Source: Bombardia bombarda (taxonomy: Eukaryota; Ascomycota; Sordariomycetes; Sordariales; Lasiosphaeriaceae). Taken from it: 64,000 nt of DNA. The notes below the pieces were generated by a model. The model made no database searches, was not told the origin of the DNA, and was given only the letters and a program-made list of their open reading frames with translations. The DNA is taken from assembly GCA_030512295.1 (NCBI GenBank), contig JAULSR010000010.1:744001-808000 (forward strand), in the 5' to 3' direction. The translations under genes and the position numbers were made by a program. Of the stretch, positions 9,120 through 21,036 are shown piece after piece (the stretch's first letter is position 1; the number at the start of each line of letters is the position of its first letter).

Positions 9120-11066
9120 ATGGCAGCTCCAGGCCCGATACAAAACCCTACAGGCAATGGCTTCGTCCTCCCTGTACCCCAAAGACTCTCACTCCTCCAC
9201 GGCCCTACTGACCCTCCCTTGGTCGACCTCACACTTGGAGAGCTGTTGAATCTGCAATGTCTACATCACGGATCGCGAGAAGGACTAGTGTTTCCCTGGA
9301 CAGGCGCAAGATGGACGTACAATGAGCTCAACCACCACAGCCGGCTGATGGCACGCGCCCTTCTGGGCATGGGCATTGGCGTCGGGGACAGAGTCGGCAT
9401 AATGGCGGGTAACTGCGAGCAGTACGCCTCTGTCTTTTTCGCAGCAACACGGATCGGTGCCATTCTCGTCATTCTCAATAACACATATACCCCCACAGAA
9501 GCACAGTATGCGATCGGCTTTTCAGGTATGGAGGACTCTTCCCAAGTGTTATCTCAGCTGTGGGAACATCAGACATAGCTTATATAGTGCAAACGCAGAT
9601 TGCAAGGTCTTCTTCTCGACCAAGAAGATAGGACGGCTCGACAATGCACCGCTTCTCACTCAGCTGGCGGCACGAACGACAAAGGGGCCAAAGGTTGTTG
9701 TTCTCAGGGGCGACGCCGACGGCTTCAAGACGTATCGCGACATGTTGGCCGAGGGCGCGAAAGTTAGCTCTGATCGTCTCCATCGTGCCGAGAGCAAGGT
9801 TTTGCCTCATCTAGTGTGCAACCTGCAGTTCACAAGCGGCACAACAGGACTTCCCAAGGCGGCCATGCTCACACATCAGTGAGTGTCTTTAATTCAGAGT
9901 CTTGTTTTGCCCGCCTAACTTTCGCACAGCAACATCGTCAACAATGCCCGCTTCATTGGCGACCGAATGAGACTGACCCCCGACGACATCCTCTGCTGCC
10001 CTCCCCCCTTATTCCACTGCTTCGGCCTCGTCCTCGGCCTCATGTCCGTCATCACCCACGGCGGCAAGATCGTCTACCCCGCCGAGACCTTCGACGCCCA
10101 AGCAACCCTGCGCGCCTTCATCGACGAGCAGTGCACCGCCGTGCACGGCGTCCCCGCCATGTTCGACAGCATCCTTGCCCTGCCCGAGGCCAAGGAGCTC
10201 TCCGCCGCCAACCTGCGTCTGCGCACCGGCATCGTCGCCGGCGCCCCCGTCCCGCGCTACCTGATGGAGCAGATGGTGGCGCGGCTGGGCATGAGGGAGT
10301 TCACCTCGAGCTACGGCCTGACCGAGGCGTCACCCACATGCTTCAACGCCTTCACAGACGACCCCATCGCCACGCGGCTCACCACCGTCGGCACGCTGAT
10401 GCCCCACGCCCATGCCAAGATCGTGGACAGGGACGGCCAGATCGTGCCCATCGGCGCAAAGGGCGAGCTGTGCATCGGCGGCTATCAGCTGCAGGCGGGG
10501 TACTGGAACAACTCGGAGAAGACGGCCGAGGTCATGGCCCGCGACGAGGCGGGCGTGTTGTGGCTACACACGGGCGACGAGGCCGTCTTTGACGAGAGGG
10601 GGTACTGCTCCATCACGGGCCGGTTCAAGGATATCATTATCAGAGGTAAGTAAGCAAGGCCAGCAACCACAACAACTATACTGTCTTATCTGTCTGAATT
10701 GCGTTATCTAATATTCATCCAGGAGGCGAAAACATCTACCCTCTCGAGATCGAGGAGCGCCTAGTCGCACACCCCGCCATCACAATGGCAGTAGTAGTCG
10801 GGCTCAAGGACGCCCACTATGGCGAGGCCGTCGCTGCCTTCCTCGGTTTAGAGAAGGGTCACAACCGGCCGAGTAAGGACGAGGTCCGCGGCTGGGTGAG
10901 GAGCAAGCTCGGGAAGCACAAGGCCCCGACGCATCTGTTCTTCCTAGGGCTCGACGGGGTGCCCAATGATGTGCCGCTGACAGGCAGCGGCAAGGTGCGG
11001 AAGTTTGAGATGGCACAGTTGGGAAATAAGCTGCTTGAGGAGGCGAGGACGCCTGCGAAGCTGTGA
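9120..11066 (+). CDS. sidI: SidI-like acyl-CoA ligase
   Basis: Four exons: 9120-9525, 9599-9878, 9930-10645, 10723-11066; 581 residues. AMP-binding (ANL) family. The phosphate-binding loop FTSGTTGLPKAA is at about 214-225, YGLTEASP near 330, the adenylate motif HTGDEAVFDERGY near 443, and the C-terminal domain lysine region GRFKDIIIRGGENIYP spans intron 3. SidI activates mevalonate to mevalonyl-CoA, which SidH dehydrates and SidF transfers to hydroxyornithine. The identification rests on the ligase family plus the divergent pairing with the acyltransferase gene; a medium-chain acyl-CoA ligase is the alternative. The protein ends in AKL, a good PTS1, fitting the peroxisomal site reported for this branch. 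I do not see a convincing PTS2 at the N-terminus. Confidence 0.75.
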
Positions 11067-11485
11067 GGCAAGCTGGAGAGAGCATTGGGTGTAAATGGCG
11101 TTTCTGCTTAGCGTACGGTTCCTTGAGTTGTGTAGAGAAGAAAGGGGGTAGGATAGATAAAATGGGTTGGGAGATAATGAGTGTAGATATGGTAAATATG
11201 GAGGACATGCTGAAAGAAGCTATCTGTTGAAGATGAATTCATCAAGTTTTTTCTTTGTAGGGTCCTTGTTGGGGTTAACAATGGTTTGTCAAACAGAGAT
11301 ACTTTTGATAAAATGGAAGATATAAACAAGAGCTGTCATGCTCTTTCAAACTAACTATTTTACATATGGGATATTTTCCCAGTCAACTATCACCTAATTT
11401 TTACCACCAGCTAACCAACCAAGATTCCATAACCCTTTCAAAGCAAACAGTCAATACCCCCCTTCCTCTCCCTCGGACCACCCCC
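11067..11485. other. Shared 3' region of convergent genes
   Basis: AT-rich spacer between the stops of the sidI-like and sulfatase genes. No gene or repeat seen. Confidence 0.5.
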
Positions 11486-13401
11486 TCAAGCCCACTCATC
11501 CCACCTCGCCCCATGGCGATACACAAGCCCGTGGGTCTCAAACTGCGGGCCCTCAGCGTCAACCAGATAGCCCAGCTCGCAGCGGTCATACCGCACACGC
11601 TTCTGCTCGGCGACATAAAAGTCGTCGAACCGACTCGCCAGCGCGTCGTGCAGGTTCTGCACGTTGCCCGCCGGGTGCAGCGCCTGCCACGGCCGCGTGC
11701 ACGTCTGCGCCTTGCACGACTTGAGCACAAACAGCAGCGAGTCCAGGCGCGCGACGACTTTGTCAAAGGCCACACCGTCGAGGAGTGTTGTTGGTGATTT
11801 CTCGTCCGGGTGGAGGAGGTTGCGTTGTTGATAGGGGTCGGTCTGGATGGGGTCAGTATTTCTTTGTAGTTGCTTTCTCAAGTGAGGTGAGGCGTAGAGA
11901 GAGGACCAACCTTGAGATCATATAGCTCGTGCTCGTTGTTGCACCACACAGAATAGTAAAAGTTGTACCCCTTGCTGATAATCCTCAGCGCCTTGTAGGT
12001 ATTATTCAGCACCATCCTCTGCGCGTCGTCGCCAAAGAGCTTGCCCTCGGAGGCCGCAAACCCCCAGTACTCGACCGTGACGTGCTCGTGGCGGAGCGTC
12101 GTCGTGTTGTCGAGCTCCTCCTTGCGCAGCGGGATCGCCTCGCCGTCAAAGTCCGCGCGGCTCGGTGCGCCAGCGAGCTCGAGGATCGTCGGCGCCAGGT
12201 CGATGTGCGTGGTGACCACGTCAGCGACTTCACCGGCTGCGACGCCGGGGCCGCGCACAATCAGCGGAATGTTGATGTCCTCCTCGAAGCCGCATTCCTT
12301 GCCGGGCTGCAGCCGGTGCTGGCCAATGTGGTAGCCGTTGTCGGTCGTGTAAAAAACAAAAGTGTTGTCTAGCAGGTTATACTTGGCCAGGCGCTTAAAC
12401 AGCCCGCCGACCAGCTCGTCGACTGACTGCAGCGTGCGCAGACGCTGGCGGTAGAAATGGTCGTTGTAGTCGACGTTCTCCTGGCTCTGCTGCTTGAGCT
12501 TGCGCACCCAGTTGGCGCCTTGGGGCTCGTCGGGGTTGAAATGCGGCGTGCGTGGGACCTTGACGTCCTTGAAGAGGTGCTCGTGGCGCTTGGCTGGGAT
12601 GGGGGCCGTGAAGGCGACCGAGTTTTCGAAGTCGCCAGGGTGGTTGCCTTCGAAGAGCGTGGCCTTGACGTTGCTGTGCGGTGCCACGGGCGCAATGCCG
12701 AGGAAGAATGGCTTGTCTGCGGCGACGGCTTCGTCGAGGAGCCCGTATGCCTTGTCGGCAATCACGTCGCCGGAGTGCTGGCCCTCGTAGCTGATCGGTG
12801 GGTCCTGGTTTCGTTGGAAGCTCGCGTTGAGGTACATGTATGTGTATGGGTCCAGGAGAAAGTCGGAGGCGGTCCAGCCCCCGGCATGGGGCGCGTCATA
12901 GTTGGCGACGGTGTGGGCATTAAACAGTTTGCCGGTGTAGTAGGTGTTGTAGCCGGCCTCTTGGAGCCACACGGGCAAGTAGGCGCTGTTGAATCCCTGA
13001 CTGACGAACTTTGGGTAGCCCCCTGAAATTGCTTGTCAGTTCGGTGGTGTTTATATGAAGTGAAACCAACAGAACTCACCATATGGCGGGCTCACGTCAG
13101 TCACATTGGTGTTGTGAGCTTGCTTCCCCGTCCATAAAGACACGCGAGACGGGCAACAGAGGGCCGTCGTGCAGTAATGGCGTTTATAAGATGTTCCTTG
13201 GCTGCTGAGATGTTTCTTGATCAAGGGTAGATAGTCCAAAGACTGAAGGTGCAGGTCCTGGTCGTCAGTCAGGATGAAGACAATATTTGGCTGTCTTGCA
13301 GCGGGTTTTGATCCAGCCCCAAGGGGCTTCTGGCCGACATCCCGAGCAAGCGCGACAGACAGGTGCAGGCCTGCTGCGATGGTGACTCCTGAGAAGCGCA
13401 T
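11486..13401 (-). CDS. Secreted arylsulfatase (formylglycine-dependent)
   Basis: Three exons: 13401-13080, 13022-11911, 11842-11486; 596 residues. An N-terminal signal peptide (about residues 1-19) is followed by PNIVFILTDDQD (38-49), whose Asp pair binds the active-site metal. The sulfatase signature CCPSRVSLWTGK follows; Cys82 fits C-x-P-x-R and would be converted to formylglycine. Further motifs are GYNTYYTGK, TTDNGYHIGQHRL and the late metal region. Family enzymes hydrolyse sulfate esters such as aryl sulfates or choline sulfate, serving sulfur scavenging. Intron 2 uses a GTTGGT donor, weaker than usual but supported by frame and protein continuity (HELYDLK then TDPYQQRN). Divergent from the MFS transporter gene. 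Confidence 0.9.
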
Positions 13402-14087
13402 TGTGAGTATACTGCCAACCGGAGAACCAGCAGGTGCAAAAGGCGGTTTTGGTAGATGATATCAATCTCGAGGAGGGGATACCAATCTCATGGTCCTTGA
13501 CAATGGCCCCATCGCGGTAGCTAATTGATTGCGTGATCCTCTGGGGCGATTGACAATTAATTCCCACTCGAAAACCCCCCGCATTCTAGCTGAACCCGGG
13601 AATTGGGAACGCTTGAACAAAAGGTGCAGCTTCATCCCGCGGCAACGCGGGATTCTACGTAGGACAACAGTTTTGCTTCAGGGGTCCATTCTTGTCGAGG
13701 GGATTGCAGTTGCGCCAGGGTTAGCAGAGGTACTAGCTCGACTTAGTGGTCTTGAGGGAGCTCTAGACCTATAAAAAAGGTTACGACATCGACTGGCTTA
13801 TGTCGTGATCGGTCAAGTCTGCAACGGGCAAACAAAGATGGCGGTAGCGACTCGGCGGCTTCGGCAGTGACTAATAATGTACCAGTGCCAGTATCAATTG
13901 GTAGTAGTATGTGATGCAACTTGGGCGCCGTGATTGCAACATATTTATGTATGCCGAAAGCCGAATTCCTTTGCCCTGTTGATTGAAAATTTTGTATACT
14001 CGCAGTACTTTGACTGCTGCGCGGGGATTGAATTTGGATCTTGACATCAATTTTGAGCAAAGAGCAATTGATTGCGACCAAGAAGAA
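13402..14087. other. Divergent promoter region, sulfatase / MFS
   Basis: 686 bases between two divergent start codons. No gene is supported and no clear repeated motif is seen. Confidence 0.5.
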
Positions 14088-16511
14088 ATGACTCGCCGTC
14101 TACCAGACAGAGGCAGTGCAGACGTTGCTGAACCGACAGAACGAGAACCGCTTCTGGGATCATCCGACGGGGACAACGATTCCATCTCGACGGCGTCGAC
14201 TGCAATTAATAGGAACGGAACTGTGAAGAGCACTGGGGAAGAGGAAGCGAGCCTGAGCAGTCAGACCAATGGGGAAGCCGGGAAAGAGTTTGGAAGGAGC
14301 CATGTGGCCAGGATAATATCCGTCCTTCTCATCGGTTCGTGCCTTCCTTGATGAAAAAGCTTTACTTGGTTTACTTTACATCAGCTGACTTGATAAAACC
14401 TAGGCATTTTTGTGGCTCACACCGATGGGTCAATCCTTCTGGCGACGCATCCCATCATCGCGTCCGAGTTCAACCAGCTCACCTACTCGAGCTGGCTGAT
14501 TACCAGCTTTGCGCTGGCGAGTGCCGCCACGCAGACTCTGGTAAGAATGAGTTTGATGATGGGAACTCGGTTTTCTTGACTGACATCCAATCAGTATGGC
14601 AAACTCAGCGACATCTATGGCCGCAAGCCATTGGTCCTTACTGCCTATGTCATCTTTGCGGTTGGTTGGTAAGTCAAGCCCAGAGCAACAGAGCAGTGTA
14701 GAGGATCATTAACTGACTTTAACAGTGCCATCGTGTAAGTTTCAATACCACTTAGTTTTGGTTGACCAAAGCGCTCATATATTCCATCCATTAGTGGCAT
14801 GGGCCAAACCATGTGGCAGGTCGTCCTCGGCCGCATCATTTCCGGCGCAGGCGCCTCGGGAATGGCTGCCCTCGTCTCTGTTTTGATCACAGGTGAGCAT
14901 GAGAAATATACTATTTCGTCTCTTATCCTAACACTATACTAGACCTCCTTCCCATTCGAGATGTGGCCCAGTGGAGAGCATACGTCAACCTTGTCGCTAC
15001 CTTTGGTCGAAGCGTGGGCGGTCCCCTCGGTGGCTGGCTGGCTGATATGATTGGGTGGCGATGGTGAGTACCTTGTTTACTTACAGAATTAAACTTAATG
15101 AGAGAGGCTAACACTCCTCAGGTCCTTCCTCGGTCAAGTCCCAATCATAACAGTCGCCATCGTGCTGTGCGCGGCATACCTTCCAGGCGGAACAAACGAC
15201 CCAGAGGATCTTTCCGATTCGGCGATACTCGTGACTAAAAAGAGCAAGTTCAGTCGAATTGACTTCAAGGGCTCCTTCATCTTTGCCCTCACCGTTCTGG
15301 CTTTGCTGCTGCCTACAGAGATCGGAGGCGTCAGACTCCCTTGGTCTCACCCCATCATCGTCGGCCTCTTTGCACTGAGCCTGGTTCTGCTGTTTCTCTT
15401 TATCGAGGTGGAGAAGCGGCAGGAGGAGCCCATTTTGCCTCTGGAGATCTTTCACAAGCGAGATGCTGTCTTGTCATTTCTCATTGCGGGGCTCCAGACA
15501 GCTGCTCAGCTGGCGGTATGTTTTTGTTCTCAATATGCGGATAGGTGATGGTTTACTAACGTTGAACCTATCACAGCTTATGTTTTCCGTCCCTCTGTAC
15601 TTTCAAGTCACAGCGCGGGCCTCAAACACAGTCGCCGGTGCACACCTGGTTCCTGCGGTTGTAGGAAATGCAGTGGGAGGTATCCTCTCTGGCTTCTTTA
15701 TTAAACGGCAAGCTGATCCCCTCTCCCCTATACACCGGCAACAAACTAACACACAGCTGTTCCAGTTCCGGGAGATACAAGTCCCTCATCATCGCTGCCG
15801 TTACCTCCTCCTCCATCGGCTATCTCTTGTTAATGCTGCGATGGCACGGAAACACAAACTGGCTGGAGTCTCTTTACATCGCTCCTGGGTAAGCGGTCTA
15901 ACCTCCTCTCCCTCTCTTCCTGTTACAAACAGAATCAAATCGGCTAACCCGTAAACACAGTGGTTTTGGCTCAGGCATCGCCCAAAGCGCCCTCTTCATC
16001 TCTCTCCAGGTCGTTGTCGACCCGGCACACATCGCCCCCGCCATCTCCTTCATGTACCTCTCTACGGGCGTGTGGTACACCATGGGCCTGGCCGTCTCTA
16101 ACGCCATTATGCAAACTAACCTCCGCTGGGGATTGGCGAGGCGCCTGTTGGAGCTGGGCCTCAGCACTGAAGAAATCCAAAAGGTTTGCAAATGATAACC
16201 GGCGAAGCTGAGGCACTGGGGAAATAATAAGTAGGTGTGTTACTGACTGGTTAATCTACAGGTCATCTCGAGCGCCATCTCCGATTTGGAGTTCGTCGGT
16301 CGTAGCACTGGTGCTATCCGCGAGGCCATCGTCGAGGCATATGTTGATGGATTCTGGTGGACTCACAGTGAGTTAATTTCGTGACCGCGCTGATTTTCAG
16401 CAAATTGAGTCGTTGTCCTGACCTTCTCTCCTAGGTTTCTCATTCCTTTGCTCAACCACGGCATTCGTCTTGGCCCTTTTATTGAAGCAGAGACGACTTG
16501 ATAGTCATTGA
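14088..16511 (+). CDS. MFS transporter (VBA/DHA2-like, 12 exons)
   Basis: Exons: 14088-14334, 14404-14540, 14595-14668, 14726-14734, 14795-14892, 14943-15063, 15122-15515, 15577-15707, 15766-15888, 15961-16183, 16262-16367, 16435-16511. The acidic cytosolic N-terminus contains EREPLLGSSDGD. It is followed by a membrane domain with the MFS loop motif YGKLSDIYGRKPLV, then ISGAGASGMAALVSVLI and GGPLGGWLADMIGWRW. This matches the 14-helix DHA2 drug/H+ antiporters and the related vacuolar basic amino acid transporters (Vba/Fnx1). EREPLLG is an acidic dileucine-type vacuolar sorting signal, favouring a vacuolar site (inference). Exon 4 is only 9 nt. Intron 8 (15708-15765) begins with GC (gcaagc), not GT. 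Substrate unknown. Confidence 0.87.
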
Positions 16512-17125
16512 GTTTGGATACAACAGTGTATATGTTTGGATAAAATACATCAGTTGAAGAAAGAGCTTTGGTGTAAATCATACACTGGTGTATCGAGTTT
16601 TCAACAAGGATTGTTTGATTCTAGGGGCGATAAGGATCATCAATACACATATAAAAGAAGGTATGCTACATCTTGGTATGAACTTAAGCAAGAGTGGTGG
16701 TTCAAGTAGATAAAGCTGGAAATAGAACTGTTAGTTTAGTGAAACAGAAAGAGGGAAAGTGGTTCCATCAGGACAAAACCATAGACTAAACGTCAATATC
16801 ACGGTCATTCTCACATGGCGACAATCACATTTTATAGATAAGGGACAAAAGCACCATATAGTTACCTCATTAATCGTCCTTCTATTTTGGATCTTGCAAG
16901 CATACGGCAGCAATGACACAAAACTGCACCGTGGGTCTCGTCCTCTACTCCGTAACAGCAATATATACTACCCAATAATGCCTGCTACCTCCTATTCATC
17001 AAAATCGCCGTCCTAGAACTAGGTAGATGCCTCTACTACTCTCGTAGATACCTCCTCCCTATTCTTCATACATCACCCGCCTCACAATGATCTATCTAAC
17101 CATGATGATTATGCCACAACCTCAC
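16512..17125. other. Shared 3' region, MFS and Kelch genes
   Basis: AT-rich spacer between convergent genes. No gene seen; nothing repetitive. Confidence 0.45.
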
Positions 17126-20100
17126 TCAAGAGCCCGCAATGCCGAGACCCACACGCCCCTGCATCGGCCCGCCATAGGCACCACCACCACTTGGCCCTCC
17201 ATTCGGCCCCGCCATGCCCATGCCGCCGCCACCACCGGGATTCGTGCCGGTCCGGTCCCGCATCCTGCGACCCTCCATCAGCCCCCGAAGACCTCTCTTC
17301 TGCAGGCCAATGACGCTGCTTAGCTCGCCCGACCAAACCTCGCGCGCGCCGCCGCGCTCGCTGTCTCCCACCTCCGAGCTCCACTCACTCCCGCTGACGC
17401 TCGTCGTGGCACTCAGCTCTTCGCTCGACGGCCGCGCGCCCTGAGGAAGCGCTGTTGTGATTCTCAGTCCTGCAGCCCGACCCAAGGAGCCATTGGCCCC
17501 CGATGCGCCAGGCTCGCCACCGAGGGAACCACCGTTAGACTGTGCGTCTGTTGGACTGTACATGCCGTCGATGCCGGCTGTGAGCGGGAAGAAGTTGGGG
17601 TTTAGGGTGCCATCAATGCCACGGCCACCTCCGGCAGCCATGGCTGTGGCGTTGAACACTGCTGCAGCATTGCGGCTCTCCAGTAGGCTATGGAGCCGCT
17701 CTACGACGGCCTCGAGTAGTCCGTCGACGCGGTAGGGCCGTGCTATCTGGAGAAGACTGCAGAGAATCTGTGGCGTGCACAGCGGCGAGGAGGGCGGTGG
17801 AAGACTAGAGGTGTAGAGATAGTGCAGGAGAGCCTGGATGGTGAGATAGGTGTGGGGTAGATACAGGCATCTGGGCCGGCTATTGGGAGGAAGGGTGCGT
17901 GGTGTGGGCGCAGTGTTGATGGCTGCAGGATCCACAGGCGGCGACATGACGCCACCCGAGACTGATGATCCTGAGGTGCTCGGTGGCTTGCCGCCCGAGC
18001 TGTTGGATGAGAATTGCCCGCTATTCATCGACATCTGACTTCCCGTGTTGATGCCCATATTGGAGCTGCGTGCCGTGCTTCCCGGTGCCGAGATGGAGTT
18101 GGACCGCAACGTGATGGAATCGCTGCCGTCCTGTGTCGCCGTGCCCTCCCTAAGTAGCTGGACGAAATACGGACCCCATCTTCTCGCAACAATCCTCGAA
18201 TTGATCGGTATCCTCTCACCGCCGATGCAGAGAATGTCCATATCGGCGAGCTCCCTCATCACCAAGGCCTTTTCACCCAATTCTTCGGCTGCACGGCTAT
18301 GATGTCTTCCGCCGGCGGTAAAACCAGCCTTACGAGCAAGACTCAGGCCCGGTCCCGTGTATGGACTGCTGGCGCTGACGAAGCCGCTCATGGGAGCCGT
18401 CTTTCTGGGATTGTCAAAAAATCCAAACGCCTCCAGCTCCACCATACAGACATTGCTGAAGTTAATGCGACGGTGATTGTAATCGTCCACCAGACTCCTC
18501 TTTCTGTTGCCCAAGACCACAAAAGTGTTCCTCCTATTCCACAGCACGCCCCTGTTCCAGCTGCCCTGGCTGAACACCGCGCCACCCGCATCAATGCGGC
18601 TCCAGGTCAACGTTCGCAGATCCAAAGCCCAGAGCGCATACTCTTGCTTGGAAGAAGTGAGGTAGGTGCCGCTAACGACAAAATGGGTATCGATGACGCC
18701 GCCATTCGGGAACCGCAGACCTGGGGGGCTGTGTGCACCGCTCATTGGGCGTTCGGTGAGATTGCCGTCGCTCCCTCTGATTTGGAGCTCAAGTTTGACG
18801 TCCAAGAAATTGTAATTGCTGTATATGAGCATGCTTGATCCGGGCTCCTTTGCTTCTTGGCTGATGCCACTAGTATCCTGCCGGGCGCTGTTCGGTGGTC
18901 TCCCAATCTTGGCCGTGACAGATGGTGGAAGGGGGGCTACTACACTACGATACGCACCGCAGCTCTTACCTAGCGATTGTGTCGAGGTCCACTTCAGGCT
19001 GCGAAGATTGAAGACACTGATCTGCTCAATATAGTGGTTTGCGCCATCCTGACCTCCGACCACAACCATTTCGGCACCGCCGGTCCCGTCAATGCTAATA
19101 CCAATACGGCCCTCGTTAGGGTTGCCTGTGGATGGATTATGTTGAAGAGCCGAAAGTGGCGCCCTGTGGGATGCGAAAGAAGCTGAAGAGGGAAGAATAC
19201 ACGCGCAGTGGGCATAACGGCCCTGGGGAGCATCTTGCGTAGGGATAAACGTCCATCTCTTACTTGGTACGTCATAAATGTAAATATCCGTCATGACAGT
19301 AACCTCGGGCTGATCTTGGGGCGCTGTCATGTTTTTCTGATTCGGGGTAGGAGACATGCCGCCATAGCAGACCATCTTGGTGTCGCCCAGAGGACACATT
19401 GAATGAAAGTACCGGGGCGGCGGAATGTCACCACTCGTCTCTAGCTTCTTCCAGTGTCGGCGGATCAGGTCGAGCTCGTATAAATCTGCAGTCAAAGGGG
19501 CAGGCCTACTCCTAGACAGAATCCTGCCTCCAAAGACGTAAAGCGAATCGCCGAGTATCGTTGTCGTCGCGCCGACTAGCGGGTGTGGCTCCCTTCCCGT
19601 CGTCCGATGTACGTTGCACATCAAGCCTGAGAGATGCTGCGACGAAGCCGCCGACGCGGGTGTCCCAACAGCAGCTCCCGCACCCCCTGGCGTCCTTGCT
19701 GTCCCTACATTGGGAGACGGGCCGGCAGACAGCGGTCCGTTGCTCCTGGGGGTTAGATTGTCGGTCCGCTCTTCTCCACCACCCTGTCTCGAGGCGTTTG
19801 CCAGACTGCTCTGGCTGCTGGTCATATACGCATCCTGGCCAGATGTATCCTGTGGTCTCATGTACAGACCACTTCCCATTTCTACCGACGAAGCCGAGTC
19901 CATGGTGCTCGTCCGACCATCCATTGCTGGTTCTTCAGAATCCAATATGGTGGCCAAGCTGCCCTGTTGCGGTAGATAAGCCAAAGGAGTCGGGGGACCG
20001 GCAGGCGAAAGCTGTGGCGGTGGCGGCTCGGGCAGTGGTTTCTTAAGACTATTTTGTAGACTCAGGCTCCGGGCATGTTGTGCCTGTGATGGGCCTGATC

Positions 20101-20383
20101 TTGTGGGGGGGACTGGAAGTATCGGAATGGTTGCTTCGGAGGGGCGTCTCTGACCAGCGAGCTGGGCAGGCTGCTGCTGGCGCGTTAATCTTGCAAAGTC
20201 GTCCCGGTTGGGGGTGATCTTCTTGATGCCACGGAAAGCGGAGGACAGGAGATCGGATGTGGCGGTTTTGGACGGTGAGCGCTCGGTGCCACCTTCGATC
20301 TCGTCGTCAGAGAAGCGACTTGAATCGTTTGGCCAACCCTGATTTTGGCCTGATTTGCTTGATGTTAGCCCAGGTCCCGACAT
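17126..20383 (-). CDS. Kelch-repeat / BTB-like protein
   Basis: A single 1085-residue frame with no intron. A low-complexity basic N-terminus (residues 1-250, rich in Ser, Pro, Gln) leads to Kelch repeats forming a beta-propeller. Visible blades include GDSLYVFGGRILSRS, DTKMVCYGGMSP, EMVVVGGQDGANHYIEQ and THFVVSGTYL. A BTB-like segment follows (ADMDILCIGGERIPINSRI, then LTIQALLHYLYTSSLP and VDGLLEAVVERL). The C-terminal tail is disordered and Gly rich. The Kelch then split-BTB order is like fission yeast Ral2, which acts upstream of Ras1 in cell shape and mating; that link is inference. The start is the first ATG of the frame; an upstream exon cannot be excluded, given the long, unusual upstream region. 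Confidence 0.8.
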   Translation of the reverse strand: MSGPGLTSSKSGQNQGWPNDSSRFSDDEIEGGTERSPSKTATSDLLSSAFRGIKKITPNRDDFARLTRQQQPAQLAGQRRPSEATIPILPVPPTRSGPSQAQHARSLSLQNSLKKPLPEPPPPQLSPAGPPTPLAYLPQQGSLATILDSEEPAMDGRTSTMDSASSVEMGSGLYMRPQDTSGQDAYMTSSQSSLANASRQGGGEERTDNLTPRSNGPLSAGPSPNVGTARTPGGAGAAVGTPASAASSQHLSGLMCNVHRTTGREPHPLVGATTTILGDSLYVFGGRILSRSRPAPLTADLYELDLIRRHWKKLETSGDIPPPRYFHSMCPLGDTKMVCYGGMSPTPNQKNMTAPQDQPEVTVMTDIYIYDVPSKRWTFIPTQDAPQGRYAHCACILPSSASFASHRAPLSALQHNPSTGNPNEGRIGISIDGTGGAEMVVVGGQDGANHYIEQISVFNLRSLKWTSTQSLGKSCGAYRSVVAPLPPSVTAKIGRPPNSARQDTSGISQEAKEPGSSMLIYSNYNFLDVKLELQIRGSDGNLTERPMSGAHSPPGLRFPNGGVIDTHFVVSGTYLTSSKQEYALWALDLRTLTWSRIDAGGAVFSQGSWNRGVLWNRRNTFVVLGNRKRSLVDDYNHRRINFSNVCMVELEAFGFFDNPRKTAPMSGFVSASSPYTGPGLSLARKAGFTAGGRHHSRAAEELGEKALVMRELADMDILCIGGERIPINSRIVARRWGPYFVQLLREGTATQDGSDSITLRSNSISAPGSTARSSNMGINTGSQMSMNSGQFSSNSSGGKPPSTSGSSVSGGVMSPPVDPAAINTAPTPRTLPPNSRPRCLYLPHTYLTIQALLHYLYTSSLPPPSSPLCTPQILCSLLQIARPYRVDGLLEAVVERLHSLLESRNAAAVFNATAMAAGGGRGIDGTLNPNFFPLTAGIDGMYSPTDAQSNGGSLGGEPGASGANGSLGRAAGLRITTALPQGARPSSEELSATTSVSGSEWSSEVGDSERGGAREVWSGELSSVIGLQKRGLRGLMEGRRMRDRTGTNPGGGGGMGMAGPNGGPSGGGAYGGPMQGRVGLGIAGS

Positions 20384-21000
20384 CTCCTCGTTGGTGGTGC
20401 TGTGCCGCAGCTCAAGGCCCTACTGGCCTGCCGGGCGAAGAGATTGTTCAAGTCAAACGAGAGCTTGGCAGAGCTGTTGAAGGGGGCGCCTCGTGGCAAG
20501 AGCAAGGAGAAGGAGATGAGTGGGAAATGAGATTATGGAAAAGAACAATGGATGCCGAAGGGGTGCAGAAACAAAAGGCTATGACACAGAAGCTGGTAGG
20601 GAGAAAAGCTTGAAAGGAGATCTCGGGAGCAAGACCCGCCAGGAAGGCACAGGAACGGATGACGGCTGGCGACGTCAAACAAGGGGTGGGCACTGGGTTG
20701 ACGGGGGCCAGGGGGCCAAGAAGGCACCAGGTTTCCCCAGCAAGGTCCCGAGGCTCCCAAGGCTCTCGAGGGTCCAGCGCGCGCAAATCGAGCAGCGATC
20801 TCCCGTCCCAGCAGGCGGCGTCCCGGCAGAAAATAGACTTGGTGATGGGTAAGGAGGAGGACGAGGCGTGGCAGCAAGCGAGAGAGCCGTCGTGGGGGGT
20901 CGGGGGCCGGGGGAACGGGGGAGGCAAGGACGCACGCAGCTTGGCTAGCATGAAGCAGACTGCGCGCGGAGGGCACAAGACGCCGACGGGGGCCAAGGAC

Positions 21001-21036
21001 AGGCAGGCAGGCAGACAGGCAGACAGGCAGACAGAG
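21001..21036. repeat. (CAGG/CAGA)n tetranucleotide repeat
   Basis: About nine units of CAGG or CAGA in tandem, within the long region upstream of the Kelch/BTB gene. Confidence 0.9.
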
